Assembly: GCA_016490735.1 (NCBI GenBank)
Contig: JAEMWC010000566.1
Span: forward strand, 353,501-417,500
Source: Pachyseris speciosa
Taxonomy: Eukaryota; Cnidaria; Anthozoa; Scleractinia; Pachyseridae
Direction: 5' to 3'
DNA length: 64,000 bases
This document shows positions 22,801-33,567 of the stretch, piece by piece. The first letter of the stretch is position 1; each line of letters starts with the position of its first letter. The notes below the pieces were generated by a model. That model did no database searches. It was not told where the DNA came from and saw only the letters and a program-made list of their open reading frames with translations. The position numbers and the translations under genes were made by a program.

Positions 22801-25800
22801 GTTTGGCGGGCATGCAAGTCACCTGGCTTGGATTTCTCTCGAGAGGAAATCGCTGGAGGATTTCAAAGAATGACAGGAATTTCTGAGTGACTTATTGCAA
22901 GGGCTGTAGAATATTGAGTGAAGTCATCATGTTAATCATAAGAAACATTCTGCAGTAGCACAAAATATTACAATTTAATGTAACAGGAGAAGGGTTGGCA
23001 CAGTGGTTAGAGCGCTCGCCTTCCACCAATGTGTCCCAGGTTCGATTCACAGACTCATTGTCATAAGCGGGCTGAGTTTGTTGGTTCTCTACTCTGCTCC
23101 AAGAGGTAGATTATTCAATTGTAAAAAAAAACAAAAAAGAACAAGGGCAGATTAATGTTATGATGTCCAAACACTGGGTAAAGTCCAGGGTCTGGAGAGA
23201 ACATGCCACAGGAAAGAATATACCCACAGGACAAACCTATGAGACAAGGGGCATTGCAATAATTTTATGATGCCCTACCAAGGGGATGCCTCATACCTGT
23301 TAGTCATTGTATGTGAGGTGGGCAATTGGTACACACAATCTGGCAGCCTGGGTGAGGGGGTATTTAACAAACTAAAGATCCAGCTCCGAGAGAAAGTGGT
23401 GATTGGAAGGTGAACTTGTGCAGGATAAAACAACAGAAATGCCGCCAGGCGAGGAGGTGATGTATCAGCACTTAGCATCACAGTCACAAATACAGGTTCA
23501 CAGGCAACTGCTTGTCAACATTAACTTTTACATGACTGTACATTAGTACCAAGCAATAATAACATTGATGATTTGTGGTGTTTATAAATAACAATAATCA
23601 GTTTATGCTTTGTCAAATATTTTAAATCATTTTTGCAGATATTGAAAGACATATATATTTAAAATTTTATAGTTTGGGAATTTACAGTTAATCAGCAAAA
23701 ACATTGACCGGCTACAAAATCCAAATATAGGGATAGAAAATGTGATGTAAGAAACTATTGCTCTGAAGGGAAATACAGAAGAAAGACCGTGAACAGGCAA
23801 GAAGATACCATAATCATTACCTTTTGTTTTTGTCAATGGTATCATTATCTCTGGCAAGCGTAACTCCTCCACATGAACCTTGTCTTTAGTTAGCTGGCCT
23901 GTTGCATTGGTTTCTTTCCCACTTTCCTCTGAAACTGGTATCAATGCAGAATCTAATAAGCCAAGTATTTATTTTAACAATAATTGAGGGGATGGCGGCA
24001 TAAAGAAACTAGGGTAAATTTTAACTGGTTTTTCCATTTCTTTAGATTACCATAATTTCTAGCACACAACGTTGTACAACAGTTTGCAGGAACATTAAGC
24101 CCCATTCCCAGCATGTGTTTGGGGCTCATAATGTAGTTTTGATACAAACTGAAATTCAAGCTAAAATTAATTATTCTTTTACACTGTACCATCCACATCA
24201 GACTTAAGTACATGGGTAAATGAAAGGCAAATGACACCCAAGAGAGAGTCCCTCATTTGACTTTATGGGAGTGCTAATTGCAAATTTTAGGTGTGTATTT
24301 AATAATTATATAAAATGAGGTGATGTAGCCAAGAGAATAATTATGTCTTTCAGCATACTGTACTTTCTTTCTTGGTTTTACAGAATAAATTTAGAAACAA
24401 TTTATTGAATAAAACAGACTCAAAATAGCTGTGTTTGCACTGGAAAAATCATGAAAATACCAGTTAATTAACATATTTCTTTTCTGGTACCTCGATCTTG
24501 AGAAGTGTATTCATCACAAAACTAAAATATTATTACAGTAACTTTATGTGTTACTTACTCAGTGCAATATTTCTTATTGGCCCCAGACTAAACTCCACAA
24601 GGCGGTCTGCCATGGTCTTATGCCGAAGTTCTGTTGAGCTTAATTCACCTTTTCTCACTGGAGCATTAACAAGGTGGCTTGGAGGTTTAAGTCTGCAATA
24701 AAAATGCAGTTGCCTTGATTGTTTGTCCTACATGTTTTATGCTATGTACATCAGACATTTTTGTGGAATAGCCAACCAGCTGAAGGTAAGTTTGCTACTG
24801 GTTGGCAGTCCACACCTCTGGTACCTAAAATACCTAAATATGGACTTGAATTCTGCAAAAAAAAAAACACAAGCCCATCACAGAAGATGTCTTCCATTAT
24901 TGCTTCTCAGTGAATGAAGCTAGAACTTGATCTGTGATAGCTGGTATTTATCTGAAATTTTCAAAAGTCCAGGAAATCACTAAGACCTTTATAGCTACAT
25001 GTAGCCTTTATCTGCCAGCACTGTGAGTTGATCATGAAGGCAGTGATTGGTTTGATGCCAGGTACATTGTACATGTGGATATGGTTATTTCATCATTTTT
25101 GCATTCCTTCCTTTCAGAAAGTGACTGCCAACTCACAGCTACAATCATGGACAAAATGTTGACACATTTGAGCAAAACAAAATGCTTTCCAGTAATGAAT
25201 TATAATTGGACAAAGTGAAAAGATCTTCAGAGGATGCATTTTTTTGTATCTTCCTAGCCTGGCCTTGTACTTTTCAAAATTATAAGCTTCTAATTGAAGG
25301 GGTCGGAGCATAACCATCCTATGTCGAATTTTGGGTTGTTTTTCGATTTTGCTTGGATTTGTCTGAATTTCTGCATGTGAACTACAATTCGATGGAAACA
25401 CATTGTATGGTATTTTTTTGACTGATTCATCCAGAATCCAGAAATGCATTTTTTCTTACGTACACCAAGAAACCAACCTTCCATGGGAGTGGTTTGCAAG
25501 TTGCATTACATCTTCTTAGTAAGAAAAAATGCATTTCTGGATTCTGGATGAATCAGTCAGAAAAATACCATACAATGTGTTTCCATCGAATTGCAGTTCA
25601 CATGCAGAAATTCAGACAAATCCAAGCAAAATCGAAAAACGACTCAAAATTCGACATAGGATGGTTATGCTCCGAGCCCTTCAATAGTATGGTGGAGTAT
25701 GCTAATTAACAATGCCCATGGGTATTCTTTGCGTGAAAGACTAAGCGCCAAATGCTCGTAACCGATTTAAGAGAACACAGAACGTTTCTGTTCAGTTAGA

Positions 25801-28800
25801 CGTAATGCGCAATGTGTCGTTTTTGCTGAATCATAACACTCGACAAGCTCGCTTGGCACGAAAACAGTGCACAATATTCGTGGTTGACTTAAAAAACAGC
25901 ACACAGTAGCCTTGGTTAATCTCAGGTCAGCGCGCAAAGATTTTGTCCGACCTGAAAACAGCACTCACTCCGAAGAGATTCAGGGTTATTGTTGGGTTTA
26001 GGTTGGACTTAACATTAGGGCTAGAGCGTCGGCTAGGGCTAGGGATAGGGTTAGGGACATGGTTAGGGTTAGTGTTGATGTTAACGTCAACGCTAGCGTT
26101 AAAGCGCGGTTGTTTTAGTCCGAATCAGCTTGACTTAAGGGTTCGCCCGAGTCGAAAACAGCGCCTAGTTGCCTTGGTTGACTCTAAGTTCTTTCGGAAA
26201 GGCTTTGGCCGATATAACACAGCGCTAAAGTCGGTTGTTTGTCTTAAATCCAGCGTACAAAAACCTCGGTTGATTCTAAATCAGTGCGCAAAAAGCTTGC
26301 CGACGGCTGAAAAATCACAAAATATTAAAGACGGCTGTTTTGACTTGAAGAAACTTTTTGCCAAGACAACTCCTATTGGTGACCTACAGCAAAAATTTGA
26401 GTTAATCAGATGTCCTAGAGCAAAAATTAAGAGTCCTAAGAGTACGCTGTTTTCCGTCATGTTTCGTTTACTCAGAACGTTGTGTTGCGTAGTAAATTAA
26501 AACTTGCGCGTGGTTTCGTCAGTTGAAACGTTTTTGATGGATTCATTTTCATCGTCAAGTGGAAAACAATGGAATGAAAATCTTATTAAAATTAACGTAA
26601 ATGACGACAGTGAAAGAATTTGACAGAAATACTTAACTCTTTTGTGAAATTAACTTGGCTCCAAAACGTAAAAAAATTTGCATGAAATTCAATCCCTTTA
26701 TCACGCGTGATGGATTGTCTCATCACAATGACTGTAGTCGCGCACAAATGTTTATCTCGCGTGAGAATACTTTTTGCTGTAGTTTATTAGCCTCCATAGA
26801 AGCAAAAAACCGAGGCGATCAACGCAAAAGTGATTTCTGTGTTAAAATTCGGCAGCGTGTTTACCTAATATTCATTCTCACTTGTTCATCAGTCACGGAT
26901 ATGTCACGAACCAACAAGCGCGGATGTTACGGCAATTCACCGGTTTCGCAGAGGTTGTTGGTTCGAATCCCGTACAAGCGGTTTTTTTTTTTTCCGTTTT
27001 GTTTTGTTTTGTTTTGTTTTTGTTTGTTTGTTTTTTTATTTGGTTTCACTACTGCTTAAGTTGTGTTCCTAACTGCGGCGATCGTTCACGTTATAATCCG
27101 TTGTTTACGTACATCTGATTCACACAGACGAATCGCGAGGAGTACCGCTTAATATTGCTTTGAATGTTTGCCGTGCGCGCCAATGCAACTCTTTTCCATG
27201 GATTGTGTTCAAGATACTCATCGAAAACGGGCAGACTTCACTTCGAGCCGAATGAATTTTCGGTAGCGTTTCCGAAGTTCGACTAACTATTCCACGGCTA
27301 ACAGTAAAAGCAAGCTGCGATTTCATGTCACGATTGGTTTCAAAAAATGCGCTCTTCAAAATTAATGAACAATGGAAACCTCGGTGCAGCAGCTAGACAG
27401 TTTTCAAAGTTATTTTATAAGGTAGAGTTTTAACTAAAAACAAGTAATCTTCCCCAACCCACCGCCCCGCGCGAGAGTTTTTGACTTCAGACAGCGCCCT
27501 GTTTGACCGCAATGAATTCTGGGATCATTGTCTGCTCCAAGTGCGAAGAACAACAACTCTTCAAACATACACTTTTCGCCCTAAACTCCAAAAACCACTC
27601 TCGCTTTCCCAGCTTTTAGCACCGCAACCTTTCAGAAATGGAACAAGACTAGCAACGACGCGCCGCTTTTGAGGCGAGAGTTGTTTTCAGACTTTTTCCG
27701 CCTGGATTCTACTCTGTACCCCAAAACGCTAATATCTCATCGTGATTTGGTAAGCACAGAGAAAACGCTAACTGGATTCTTTCAGAAGCGTTAAGAACTT
27801 GCGGATCTCCAGACTTTTCATGACGTCTTTCGATCACCAAGCGGGAAGGCAAACCGATAATGCAGTTAATACGTAGCGATCCGCAGCTCCAGCACTCACG
27901 TAAGTTTCGTATCCGATGAGCTTAATCGATGTTTTAACCGCCAAATTTATAGTCTACGTCACACTATCAAACAATCCTTTCTACCCGTCAATCATTTCAC
28001 CTCCAGTTTTAGTTGTACCCCTCACAAATGTTCACATAATTCACGTATGAATATTAATACGGTACGCATGCAAATGAGCTTCACTTCAATTGAAGGGGTC
28101 GGAGCATAACCATCCTATGTCGAATTTTGGGTTGTTTTTCGATTTTGCTTGGATTTGTCTGAATTTCTGCATGTGAACTACAATTCGATGGAAACACATT
28201 GTATGGTATTTTTTTGACTGATTCATCCAGAATCCAGAAATGCATTTTTTCTTACGTACACCAAGAAACCAACCTTCCATGGGAGTGGTTTGCAAGTTGC
28301 ATTACATCTTCTTAGTAAGAAAAAATGCATTTCTGGATTCTGGATGAATCAGTCAGAAAAATACCATACAATGTGTTTCCATCGAATTGCAGTTCACATG
28401 CAGAAATTCAGACAAATCCAAGCAAAATCGAAAAACGACTCAAAATTCGACATAGGATGGTTATGCTCCGAGCCCTTCAATTCTAATTCTAATTGTAACT
28501 GAATAACTCACAAGGGGCATTAAGGCCATCACTGCAGATGTACAAAGGTGAAGGTGCTGTGTTAAAATAAATTATACAGCTTGGTTCAGTGTCACTCAGA
28601 CGTAGTTCATGACAGCCTTTTTAAAAGCCTGTTTGTTCTCGTCACAAACTGATTTGCATCACATTAAGCTTTGTAAATATGCATGCAAAGCAGTTTGTGA
28701 CGCCAAATCAGGAATAGACCCATGCCCCTTACTAGCTCGGTCAAGTTGATGGGCGTGGCTCAAGCGGGAAATTTGAATGACGATTTCAGGGCACAACACG

Positions 28801-29587
28801 GTGGAATTCAAAACAACTTTTTTGAACAAGCAGTGAAAACGTAAAGCTTGTGGGATGTGGCTGGAGTGACAAGGATATACCTCACATATTAATGTGATTT
28901 GGTAAGCTGAAGCCACTCTAAAGGCACTAAGGCCACATGGTAGCGGGCATTACCCCTTAAATCTACCAAAGCAAAGATTGAGCCCAAGCATTAGCAGCCA
29001 TGGACAGCTGTTTCGGCCTTGTTAGGCCTCATCAGCATGGCATAGCTAATGCTCAGGCTCAAGTACCCACATATCCATAAAACAAGCAGTGAAAACGTAA
29101 AGCTTGTGGGATGTGGCTGGAGTGACAAGGATATACCTCACTTTTTTGAACAGCTATACTCCTTATGTACACCACACGCACACGGAACCACAAAAAATCA
29201 GAAGACGATATAGACACTTTAAGCTTATCTGTTTCTGAATATGCAGGCCCCATGCGCAATATCCGTCCGTATTCAAGCTGCGGTCTTATAAATTGGCGGT
29301 AAAATGGTTGCCTTTAAAAAGCTCGTAAGCTTAAGTATTACAATTATTAGTGAATAAGTTTTAATCTTAACTTAAGGCTGACATCTCGATCTTAAGTTAC
29401 ACTGTACGTACCGAATAGGCGGTTTATCAGAAGTCTCCCATCTTTTGTGACGTTCATCTGGAGGTTTCAGCAGTTTACTTGAATTAAGATGACCGCTTGT
29501 ATAGGTTTTAATATCCTTCCTGTGAACCTCATAGACAGTTTCAAGTAAATTTTTCAAGGATGATGTCGCCCTTCTCTCGTCCGCCAT
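16232..29587 (-). CDS. coiled-coil protein resembling C6orf118/TSNAXIP1 family, 11-12 exons
   Basis: Start ATG at 29587. Phase-consistent exons (high to low): 29587-29412, 24692-24559, 23952-23821, 22852-22644, 21357-21229, 21070-20886, 20519-20452, 20237-20158, 19596-19489, 17575-17522, 17148-17087. A tentative last exon 16328-16232 also fits the phase and ends in a stop. Together they give about 476 residues; human C6orf118 is, from memory, about 470. Exon 1 carries HRKDIKTYTSGHLNSSKLLKPP. A central segment (RLQIYSKCFDEIASESQTFG followed by PLLKRIKEEYDSYM) looks like the N-terminal domain of translin-associated factor X-interacting protein 1. From there on the chain is strongly coiled coil (KDEERRVEALEKEARLLLDE, DLEEQVEELHAQ). 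The family is linked to cilia and sperm in vertebrates; that role is inference here. The donor at 19489 (GAG|GTCATC) is weak, so an alternative end in that exon is possible. Exon structure is firm, the family name less so. Confidence 0.68.
17850..18360. repeat. degenerate intronic minisatellite, about 5 units
   Basis: A unit containing GTCAAGTCAGTGAAAAGCAG, GGAGGTTGAGAGGGCCCAAT and GAAAACTGCGA with AAAATTTGCAAAA-type filler recurs near 17880, 17975, 18040, 18243 and 18333, with irregular spacing. It lies in the coiled-coil gene's intron between exons 19489-19596 and 17522-17575. Confidence 0.8.
18941..19340. mobile_element. non-autonomous element bounded by GGGGGCTTATT motifs, copy 2
   Basis: Same core as 9466-9800 (ACTGCAGTGAA, AACAGTATT.TGTGTT, AAGTGGATTT) in the same orientation. 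Both ends are made of GGGGGGCTTATT and GAGAGGGGG runs. Confidence 0.75.
22077..22362 (+). mobile_element. tRNA-derived SINE, full-length looking
   Basis: It begins with a tRNA-like head: A-box-like GGCGTAGTGGTGAGAGCGC and B box GGGTTCGATTCCC. A body follows (GTGGGCTGAGTTTGTTGGTT, CTCTACTCTGCTCC, CTCCGGTTTTCCCC) and it ends in an (ATT)n tail near 22338-22362. It lies in an intron of the coiled-coil gene, antisense to it. Confidence 0.85.
22986..23108 (+). mobile_element. tRNA-derived SINE, truncated second copy
   Basis: Same head and first part of the body as the SINE at 22077, with several substitutions, ending at CTCTGCTCCAAGAGG. The B box is changed (GGTTCGATTCACA), and there is no tail. 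Confidence 0.8.
25293..25685. mobile_element. 393-bp foldback element, copy 1
   Basis: The two halves are inverted copies: ATTGAAGGGGTCGGAGCATA at the left end against GCTCCGAGCCCTTCAAT at the right, pairing for ~185 bp around a short centre (TTCCATGGGAGTGGTTTGCA). Same length as, and no difference noticed from, 28089-28481. Lies in intron 1 of the coiled-coil gene. Confidence 0.9.
25996..26080 (+). repeat. degenerate TTAGGG-like tract
   Basis: A run of GGGTTT/TTAGGG/CTAGGG-type hexamers (GGCTAGGGCTAGGGATAGGG, TTAGGG, GGTTAGGGTTAG) with point changes, inside the decayed element. Resembles telomeric repeats but is short and impure. Confidence 0.5.
26920..26990 (+). other. tRNA-like B box followed by T-run
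   Basis: GGTTCGAATCCCGTACAAGCGG followed by T10 and a (GTTTT)n tract to ~27040. The B-box-like sequence with T-run suggests a tRNA or SINE remnant. No convincing A box or cloverleaf could be folded by eye. Confidence 0.35.
28089..28481. mobile_element. 393-bp foldback element, copy 2
   Basis: Direct-orientation duplicate of 25293-25685. The two copies bracket the decayed large foldback element. The 69-residue translations of the minus frames in both copies are identical, so this is a recent transposition or conversion. Confidence 0.9.
28817..29150. repeat. tandem duplication with inserted MITE-like segment
   Basis: AACAAGCAGTGAAAACGTAA and the next ~40 bases (to GGATATACCTCAC) occur at ~28826-28886 and again at ~29083-29143 without a visible change. 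Between them lies a segment with AGCTGTTTCGGCCTTGTTAG and ATTAGCAGCCATGG, which looks like a separate dispersed repeat. Confidence 0.65.
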
Positions 29588-29666
29588 GTTTGTTGTTGGT
29601 CTCGTCTCCTTGGAAAAAATTCGCCCCAGATCCCGCGTTCTCGAAGCTTGGCCGCTCAGTAACAAA
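29588..29666. promoter_or_regulatory. bidirectional promoter between LYRM2 and the coiled-coil gene
   Basis: Only 79 bp separate the two divergent start codons. Both starts are ATGGCGG in a YY1-type context (AACAAAATGGCGGC for LYRM2, ACAAACATGGCGGACG for the minus gene). No TATA box is visible. A shared short CpG-containing promoter is the simplest reading. Confidence 0.6.
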
Positions 29667-30212
29667 ATGGCGGCTGGAAAGTTGCCTCGTACCGCACTTA
29701 CATTGAAGCAGGTAAGAACAGACCGCAATTCGAACTGTTTCCTCTATTGTTGTGGATTTATGTAAGCGCTGTCATGTCTTCTTGATAATGGTATGTCTTA
29801 TTGATAATGGTATTTTTTTTTCATAGTTCTTTCTAAGACGCCAAGTTTTAAGCCTCTACAGGGAAATTCTTCGAACTATACAAGAAGTCCCAAATGCCGA
29901 TCACAAGAAGGAACTTGCAGACTGGGCAAGAGCGGAGTTTAAGAAAAACAAACACGAAAAAGACGAGGTACCTTACATATAGAGTACAAAAGCAATTTGG
30001 CAAGATTTCCGCACAGCCCCATACATTAATTATGTATACATTTTGTGGTTCACTCGCCGTTTTTTGGAACAGGGTTAGTGATCTATCTTGCTGTACGGCA
30101 ACCCCTCTGAGGAGGATTATTTGCCGGGCGGTCAGTAAATAAAATACATATGTGAAAATGACTAAAAATAAATAAATAAATAGATAAATAAAGAAATAAA
30201 TAAGTAAGTAAG

Positions 30213-30243
<31 letters not shown>

Positions 30244-31923
30244 GTAAATAAAATAAGTAAATAAATAAATGAATAGATAAATAGATAAATAAATAAATAA
30301 ATAATTGTAAAAGGAAACTGTACTGTGGCTAAACTAATGGGTCAGATTTGAGATGCGAGAGCGGAAAATGGCACTAGAGTTACAGTTAACAAATAAGTCC
30401 GGTGGGATGTTGTTCCACTGCAAAATAGTTCTTGGGAAGAAGGAGAGTTGGTGAGATTTTGTTTTGCAGGTTATGGGGTGGATGGTGTGGTCATGGGTGT
30501 GGCAAGATCTTCTGATAGGGTCCTTTAGTTGATCTCAGTTGCAGGCGACAAGTCCATTTTTTATTTTGTATAGTAGAACCAAACGTGCATCACATCACCT
30601 CTGCAGTAGGGAATGCCAGCCAAGCTCCTGGAGCATGTCTGAGACACTTGCTGTTGGGTGATACCGGCACAGTGTCCACCTAGCTGCTAGGCGCTGAACC
30701 ATCTCCAGTCTGTAAGATCCGTTGTTTTCAATACCCTGCCTTGGATCCCAGATGCTCGAACAGTACTCAAGCTGGGGTCTCACAAGGCTGAAATATGCTT
30801 GTTGTTTCAATGCGGATGACTTAACTCTAAGGTTGCTTTTTAGAAACCCTAAAGTGCGATTAGCTTTAGCAGTGGCTTTTCCAATCTGGGCATTCCATTT
30901 AAGGTCATGAGATAGTTCGACTCCAAGATACTTTGCACTTTTTACAGATCTTAAGATCTTGCCATGAAGAGTGTAATAAAAATAGATGATTGTTTTCTTC
31001 CTTGATATGCGCAGCACTTCGCACTTCTCTGGGTTGAATTCCATTAACCATTCTCTTTCCCATTCCTGATAGTGATAGTGATGCATGTACATGTATATTA
31101 ATGTATGGGGCTGTGCAGAAATCTTGCCAGGATTGCCAGAATCATCCAAACTCAAAGGAATTTTTAAAATTTTGAGCTACTGCTTTGGGTAGGGGTGCAT
31201 AGTTTGGTGATCAGCCTGTTCTCCCTGTTTGAAACGAAAATATGTAAATTCCAATGCCCATGTTAACAGAGTGTCTGCTAGATTTGTAGCTTCATTGCAC
31301 AGTGTCTCTGTGGTGGGTGTAATTTCCTGAAAAAACTACACCCATTGAATTTTAGCAAGACAGTAATATCTCACAGCCAGCTGTTAGCTTTAGATCTCTT
31401 CAAAGTTGTTCAAAAAACCCATTATGTATCAGTCAATTCCAAAAGCGCCCATTAACAACGGAAAACCTACATGGAATCTTGAAGTGAAGGGGGCGAAGCA
31501 GCTCCCGTGGTGAACGAATGAATTTAGGATTTTGGAATTGACTAATACATTACCTTCAGGGTTATACACCCCTTGCAACAAAGGCTGATGTACATGTAAT
31601 AAGAAAAAGTATGGCAGATGCCACAAGAATAAATGCATGTAATTAATCATCACAAATGCAGTTGCTATTACAAGAATAGCCTTTGTCAACTGAACTCTTT
31701 TTCCTTCCCATGTACTCAGTTCCCCCTTCATAATTTGTGAATACAGCTGCCCCTTTTCTGCCAACCAAAACAGACTGCCAACTAATAACCAGGTCAGGTT
31801 ATTTGATTGTTCTAACTTGTGGTTTTTTTTTTTGCACTTTGTTAGATTGTTGTTAAGATGATGCTCTCACGAGGTCGACTCACACTGCAAGAAATGTCTT
31901 CTGCTATCAATCTTGCGAAGTGA
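29667..31923 (+). CDS. LYRM2: LYR motif-containing protein 2, three exons, complete
   Basis: Small mitochondrial LYR-family protein; vertebrate LYRM2 is linked to respiratory complex I. Exons 29667-29711, 29827-29967 and 31846-31923 (stop TGA), all phase 0 with GT-AG sites, give 87 residues against 88 in human. Diagnostic parts: N-terminus MAAGKLPRTALTLKQ, the LYR motif in QVLSLYREILRTIQEVPN, DWARAEFKKNK, and the C-terminal MMLSRGRLTLQEMSSAINLA. Intron 2 holds a (TAAA)n tract and a fragment of a minus-strand LINE. Divergent from the coiled-coil gene across 79 bp. Confidence 0.96.
30150..31065 (-). mobile_element. 5'-truncated non-LTR retrotransposon with (TTTA)n tail
   Basis: Read on the minus strand it encodes the C-terminal part of a reverse transcriptase protein (NPEKCEVLRISRKK, KSAKYLGVELSHDLKWN, QLEYCSSIWDPRQG), with stops and frame changes further on, then a 3' region and a (TTTA)n tail at 30305-30150. 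The catalytic RT core is missing; the 5' break is near 31065. A ~40 bp segment at 31090-31135 recurs inverted at 29988-30030. Confidence 0.8.
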
Positions 31924-32229
31924 ATGCTGCAAACTCAACTGTATGAAGATGTATTATATAATGATCATTGTCACATTCTTCACTCACTTATCTATGTGGA
32001 GGAGAAAGGGAAGCAGAGACATTTATGTGTAACCACATTGGTGGGAGAATGAGCACTGAACTGTTAATATTTAGACTAACAGTTAGCAACAAGCTTCAAA
32101 TGCTTTGACCTGCTTTTGTGTGAAGCCATCTCACTTCATTTCATTTGCAAGTTTAAAATTTAATATTCTTTGGGCATATGGAAAACCTAGAGACCATGCC
32201 ATAAAGTCTTGAATTTACAATTCATAACC

Positions 32230-32600
32230 TCTAAAGCCTCATGGTCAATTGGACTCGCAAGTAGTGGAACAAGTTGAACTTGCGTACAGACTTGTGTTGG
32301 GTGGCCAAACAGACTCACAAGTTTCCTCACAAGTGCACGCAAGTTGCAAAAAAAAACATTGGCTAATAGGTTGCTATAACAATGGATGGACATCACTCAA
32401 CTTGTGTTGACTTGGGTTGGGTGGCCAAGCGGTGAAAAACTTGCATCAACTTGTGTGCAAATTTGATCTTGACCAAAGTGAGCGCAAGTCATCACAAGTC
32501 GATGCAAGTGGATGCAAGTCCTGGCCAAACGGAGTCGCATACACAGGTTGAAAACTTGCATCTACTTGCGACTTCGTTTGGCCAGGGCTTAACAACAAAC
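32230..32600. repeat. CAAGT-rich element ending in TTTGGCCAGGGCTT
   Basis: Dense ACTTGTG / CACAAGT / GCAAGT words on both strands with recurring GGGTGGCCAA blocks. An inverted pair (GGCCAAACGGAGTCGCATAC near 32522 and GCGACTTCGTTTGGCC near 32568) marks one end. Probably a MITE; the left end is not sharp. An (AAC)n tract follows to 32615. Confidence 0.5.
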
Positions 32601-32615
32601 AACAACAACAACAAT

Positions 32616-33480
32616 TTATTGACAAATTCAGATAGATATAAGAAGCTTGTCCTGCAAATAGCCGCAAAGCTAGTCGAGGCGGGACAAGATGAGCACGAGA
32701 ACATATCAGAAAAGACAAATAACATTGAATTACAAACATGCAACAGAAAACTTAACTTTACATAATAATGCGGGTTTGATTAAGCTATGCAACAAAATTT
32801 TGCATTTGCTGTAAAATATTGGAATTTGTATTCCATTAATGCAAAAGAAAATATCTGTGTCAACGTAATCAAAGATGTACGCTGCAAACTGTGCAAACTG
32901 GCTGATCAGCTGGAGTATGGCCACCATGTTGGATTATTATTATTGTTATTAGGATATTATTAATTATTGGGCAACTCTGTTGTCGTCGTGCGGTCGCACC
33001 TAAGAGCAATACTGCTAGCCATTTATACCATGAGAAAAGCAGTTGACAGGTTTCTATAAGTATGGTGTTCTGCTTGGCGACCCTTTCAGCCACCAGAGCT
33101 CTGCTATAATCAGTACTTTACAAAATTACGACATGAGTTGCAGACAACATTAGTTGAAGACGCCATCTTGATTCAAAATTCAAATCAGTACCCTCGATTC
33201 CTAGTTCCCAACCTCTCTCTACGTTTCAAAGAAACTATTAAATGATAATGGTTAAATTGTCATATAAAATTTTATTTGAAAGCAAATAATGTATTTATTT
33301 TATTGTTTACTTGTGAATGAATAGTTTATTGTTGGGTAGATGAGTTTGTAATGTGGGCTTATAACCAGTGAAATTCTGGTAACATGGTAACAATTTAGTG
33401 TTCACTTTCAGGGACTCATTTCTGGCATGTTTGTATATGCCCATGTTAATAGACAGCATTTTGCATTCTTAATATTTCTA
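32616..33480. other. intergenic, no gene recognised
   Basis: AT-rich DNA between LYRM2 and the secreted-protein gene. Short frames on both strands are without domains. It ends at the poly-A signal of the next gene. Confidence 0.45.
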
Positions 33481-33487
33481 CGAAACT

Positions 33488-33493
33488 TTATTT
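33488..33493 (-). promoter_or_regulatory. poly-A signal AATAAA for the WSC/ShKT gene
   Basis: TTTATT on +, i.e. AATAAA on minus, about 75 bases after the stop codon at 33568. Confidence 0.55.
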
Positions 33494-33567
33494 TTGTTTA
33501 ACTTATTGATACACATTTTTTATTGATCATAAAACAGTTCTGGTTAATGGCAAATTACTTGAAGTTG

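Larger units (their letters stand above)
25686..28088. mobile_element. decayed copy of the large foldback family of 56.6-58.9 kb
   Basis: Segments at 26510-26880 and 27130-28070 match 57520-57920 and 57940-58690 in order and orientation, for example GATGTTTTAACCGCCAAAT, ATAGTCTACGTCACACTATC and GAATATTAATACG. The 25686-26500 part has only weak frames and a TTAGGG-like tract. No transposase is visible. Confidence 0.7.

Noticed and set aside
26882..27118. Phe-rich + frame
   Set aside because: It reads through a T-run and (GTTTT)n tract; low complexity.
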